DNA of 7,711 bases from Candidatus Woesearchaeota archaeon (GTDB lineage: Archaea > Nanobdellota > Nanobdellia > SCGC-AAA011-G17 > JACPNG01): positions 3,445 through 11,155 of the forward strand of contig JACPNI010000023.1 in the NCBI GenBank assembly GCA_016185555.1, read 5' to 3'. The translations under genes and the position numbers were made by a program. The notes under the pieces were generated by a model. It was not told the origin of the DNA. It saw only the letters and a program-made list of their open reading frames with translations, and ran no database searches. How positions within the stretch are numbered: position 1 is the first letter of the stretch; each line of letters begins with the position of its first letter. Of this stretch, positions 5,804 through 7,711 are shown piece by piece.

Positions 5804-6571
5804 TCATTTATATTTTTCAGTTAACTCCTGTGATACTTTTTTCTCAACTATTTTAAACTGAGGGAGTATTGTAGTAAATCCTTTTAATTCTCTTTCCCAT
5901 TTATTTTCAAGGCTTTTCAGATTTAGAATTAATTTAAATAAATCAAATTTTTCATTATAGTATTTCATCTTCTTTCCAATCAATTCTTTGTCGCAAAGAA
6001 CATTATTCTCAATTAAAAAATAAAGGTCAAACAGGTCTCTTGCCCGCCTTCTAGTAAGTATAGCCCTTATCTTTTCAGCAAAAATTTCCTCTTTCTTCAT
6101 GCACAAGGAGGATACTTCAGTAATTTCCGGATAAATGGATTTGTAAGAAAGGAATTCTGGTTCTAAGCTCACTTGGGATTTCATGTTGATGTCAATTCCA
6201 ATATTTGCGTAGGTCATTGGTTTTCCTGCATAAAGTGGCCCCTCTATTCTTAATGTTACTAAAATTGAATTATGTAACTCTTTTTTTGTATATATAGCTG
6301 CCTTAATGCCCAATCTCCCAAAATCAACAATAAGAAAATTCACAAGCAAATTCACATCAATATGCTCCACTGCACTAAAATCTATGTCTTCGCTAAACCT
6401 GTCGAGTTTGTAGAATTTATAAAGGCATGTCCCCCCTTTAAACACTAGCTCTTTTTTTGTATTTTTTGAAATGCTCCACAATGCTAAATCAATAAGATAA
6501 TCTTTCTCAGCATTTCCTAAGTTAAGCCCTTTAATCCGTGCAAAGTCCTGTAGCTCTTTTTTGTTTATCAT
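5804..6571 (-). CDS. abiEii: AbiEii/AbiGii-type nucleotidyltransferase toxin
   Basis: 255 aa. Toxin of a type IV toxin-antitoxin pair; family members transfer nucleotides (to tRNA in the MenT branch) and arrest growth or abort phage infection. The minimal nucleotidyltransferase core is clear: FKGGTCLYKFYKLDRFSEDI (44-63) gives GGT and the metal-binding D62/D64 of SEDIDF. The later acidic residue is probably D127 (IGIDINM). FAEKIRAIL (164-172) and RARDLFDLYFL (176-186) are the conserved helical signatures of AbiEii. All key residues appear intact, so it should be active. Its ATG overlaps the antitoxin stop by 4 nt, a standard arrangement coupling toxin to antitoxin. The stop is immediately followed by the CRISPR-like repeat. 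Family call is firm; the actual target is unknown. Confidence 0.9.
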   Translation of the reverse strand: MINKKELQDFARIKGLNLGNAEKDYLIDLALWSISKNTKKELVFKGGTCLYKFYKLDRFSEDIDFSAVEHIDVNLLVNFLIVDFGRLGIKAAIYTKKELHNSILVTLRIEGPLYAGKPMTYANIGIDINMKSQVSLEPEFLSYKSIYPEITEVSSLCMKKEEIFAEKIRAILTRRRARDLFDLYFLIENNVLCDKELIGKKMKYYNEKFDLFKLILNLKSLENKWERELKGFTTILPQFKIVEKKVSQELTEKYK

Positions 6572-7254
6572 ATTTCAGTATTTATAATCAATTTCCATGC
6601 ACTGTCTTTTTTGCCCTTTTTCTTATTTAAGTAATCTAATGGAATGTAATTATTGTCTAATGCCTTTAAGCCGTAATTTTTTTCTTTTTTAGATTGTAAA
6701 ATATAGCCTAATCTTTTTATCAAGGATGAATTATTTGTTTTTTTCGCATATTCTGCAAGTTTTTCAAAGTTTAGCTCTTCACTTTCTAAAGCATAAATAA
6801 TATCCTGTATCGGAATTTTAAATAAAAGAGCATCTATGACTGCTTTTTCTTTCTCAGCTATAAAGATGTCAAAATCCGCATATCTCTCCTTTTTATAGCC
6901 AAACATGTGCTTTGTCTTAAAAAACATAATCTCAGTATTTTGAAATTTCAGCTTTTTTTTATTAATTGCCGATATTACAAATATCCCAAATGGCTGCTGC
7001 TGCGTCATATTATAGAACCTGAAGGCGGTCCAGAGGCTAAAGTAAGAAGGCGTTATGATGTGGGATGAGAAAAGCATAGGATCCTCATAAACAGTGTATT
7101 TGCCTTTTTCTATCCTTTTGATAAAATTTTGTTTATTGAGCCTGTACAGTAAAGTCTTCACATATTCGGGGCTTTTGTTGATAATCTTTGACACGTCATT
7201 TCCGGTAAATAAAGGCAATCTTTCAAGTTTCTTTAATAAGTGGATTGTTTTCAT
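6568..7254 (-). CDS. abiEi: AbiEi-type antitoxin / transcriptional repressor
   Basis: 228 aa. The antitoxin partner of AbiEii; family members have an N-terminal winged helix-turn-helix that represses the operon and a C-terminal domain needed for neutralisation. Residues 1-57 show the winged helix: LFTGNDVSKIINKSPEYVKT (15-34) is the helix-turn-helix, and IEKGKYTVYEDP (48-59) the wing. The middle and C-terminal parts contain ADFDIFIAEKEKAVIDALLF (126-145), typical of the AbiEi domain, and RLGYILQSKK (181-190). The ATG at 7254 is leaderless: TATA is about 27 nt upstream, and a 20-bp inverted repeat that could be its operator lies upstream of that. It is cotranscribed with the toxin (4-nt overlap) and follows rps2 on the same strand after 116 bp. 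Confidence 0.9.
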   Translation of the reverse strand: MKTIHLLKKLERLPLFTGNDVSKIINKSPEYVKTLLYRLNKQNFIKRIEKGKYTVYEDPMLFSSHIITPSYFSLWTAFRFYNMTQQQPFGIFVISAINKKKLKFQNTEIMFFKTKHMFGYKKERYADFDIFIAEKEKAVIDALLFKIPIQDIIYALESEELNFEKLAEYAKKTNNSSLIKRLGYILQSKKEKNYGLKALDNNYIPLDYLNKKKGKKDSAWKLIINTEI

Positions 7255-7274
7255 GAATAATGCTTAAGAAGAGC

Positions 7275-7286
7275 GAGTATATAAAT
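7275..7286 (-). promoter_or_regulatory. TATA-box promoter of the abiEi-abiEii operon
   Basis: ATTTATATACTC on the minus strand, with TTTATATA centred about 27 nt before the antitoxin ATG. This is the expected distance for an archaeal leaderless transcript. The same 12-mer occurs at 5724-5735 and 7359-7370. Confidence 0.65.
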
Positions 7287-7301
7287 ATTTTGATTTTAGA
7301 T

Positions 7302-7321
7302 AGTAATCAAAAATGATTACT
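7302..7321. promoter_or_regulatory. 20-bp perfect inverted repeat, probable AbiEi operator
   Basis: AGTAATCA-AAAA-TGATTACT on the + strand has 8-bp arms with no mismatch and a 4-nt AAAA spacer. It lies directly upstream of the antitoxin TATA box, where a dimeric regulator could block or modulate transcription factor binding. AbiEi proteins are known to autorepress through inverted repeats. It could also be the hairpin of an rps2 terminator, as the minus strand loop is TTTT. Confidence 0.5.
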
Positions 7322-7358
7322 TTGTTAGGTTTAAATATTAGAATTAAGCTTTTTAGCT

Positions 7359-7382
7359 GAGTATATAAATCTAATCTTCTGG
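7359..7382. repeat. 24-bp direct repeat, right copy (rps2 3' end)
   Basis: Matches 5724-5747 at 23 of 24 positions. It includes the stop codon and last codons (PED) of rps2, plus the downstream TATA-like GAGTATATAAAT (7359-7370). Together the two copies bracket the AbiE pair and the CRISPR-like repeat. Confidence 0.7.
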
Positions 7383-7711
7383 GCTAAAATCATCAACAGA
7401 ATAACCAAGTTCACTATCCTTCTTAATCTGGCCTTTTGCCTTTAAGAGCTCTTTAGCCAGTATCCAAAAGAATAATGCAAGGCTTTTCTTGCCTTTATTA
7501 TTGCATGGGACAACTAAATCAATAAAATTTGCTTCATTGTTTGTATCGCATAAGGCTATAACCGGAATACCGACCCGAACAGCATCCCTTATTGCATTTT
7601 TATCCGGCCATGGGTCTGTAACAAGAAGGACCTTAGCTTCAGTAAAATCTTCTAAATCCGGATTTGTTAATATACCTGGGGGGTATCTCCCAACAAAAAC
7701 TTTTATCCCAG
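7371..7711 (-). CDS. rps2: Ribosomal protein S2 (archaeal), C-terminal part
   Basis: The last 113 codons of small-subunit ribosomal protein uS2; the start is beyond the right edge. The visible protein contains GRYPPGILTNP, VLLVTDPWPDKNAIRDAVRV, GIPVIALCDT, VVPCNNKGKKSLALFFW and ILAKELL. This is the characteristic C-terminal half of archaeal/eukaryotic-type S2, in which NNKG(K/R)(K/R)(S/A)LAL is conserved. It ends VDDFSPED-TAG at 7371-7373. It helps assemble the 30S subunit head/body junction. In archaea rps2 usually lies in an operon with rpl13, rps9, rpoK and eno; these are not in view. Downstream on the same strand, 116 bp away, lies the AbiE antitoxin. Confidence 0.95.
   Translation of the reverse strand, partial: GIKVFVGRYPPGILTNPDLEDFTEAKVLLVTDPWPDKNAIRDAVRVGIPVIALCDTNNEANFIDLVVPCNNKGKKSLALFFWILAKELLKAKGQIKKDSELGYSVDDFSPED

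Noticed and set aside
7347..7358. Hairpin AGCT-TTTT-AGCT after rps2 as a terminator
   Set aside because: Four-base arms are too weak to support a call.
5724..7382. Insertion sequence or integrase-bearing element
   Set aside because: No transposase or integrase is encoded between the repeats; the cassette would need enzymes supplied elsewhere.

Overview
The window looks like an AT-rich archaeal chromosome segment. The main evidence is the C-terminal part of an archaeal-type ribosomal protein S2 at the right edge. Supporting evidence is the TATA boxes about 26-27 nt upstream of start codons (the leaderless promoter layout), the heavy use of AGA/AGG and ATA codons, and the GGTGA-type Shine-Dalgarno sequences inside the operon. 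The lineage cannot be fixed from the sequence; a DPANN-type or other small-genome archaeon is only a guess.

Left two-thirds (1-5218, + strand): one tightly packed operon of seven genes. Six gaps are overlaps or a few bases, so translation is probably coupled. In order: a protein with a nucleoside 2-deoxyribosyltransferase (NDT)-like fold, cut by the left edge; a fusion of a degenerate adenylate-kinase-like P-loop domain with a second NDT-like domain, paralogous to the first gene; a zinc-dependent CMP/dCMP-type deaminase; a short NDT-like/DUF4406-like protein; a type I phosphoribosyltransferase; a full-length IMP dehydrogenase (GuaB) with CBS domains; and a fourth NDT-like protein with a C-terminal CxxC tail. 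Taken together this is a nucleotide-remodelling operon. Four putative glycosidic-bond enzymes could release or swap bases, a deaminase could convert them, a phosphoribosyltransferase could re-attach them to PRPP, and IMPDH could feed guanine nucleotides. Substrates cannot be read from the sequence. Salvage, modified-nucleotide synthesis and nucleotide-based defence are all possible.

Right third (5204-7711, - strand): a PD-(D/E)XK nuclease-like protein converges on the operon and overlaps its last codons. Next comes a 117-bp intergenic stretch with TATA boxes, a copy of the rps2 3' end and a solitary CRISPR-like repeat. It is followed by an AbiEi antitoxin / AbiEii nucleotidyltransferase toxin pair (type IV toxin-antitoxin) and then rps2. 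The toxin-antitoxin pair plus the lone CRISPR-like repeat lies between two 24-bp direct repeats (23/24 identical). One of these contains the last codons of rps2, so the pair may be a mobile defence cassette inserted at the 3' end of that ribosomal gene. A 20-bp perfect inverted repeat just upstream of the antitoxin promoter is a plausible autoregulatory operator.
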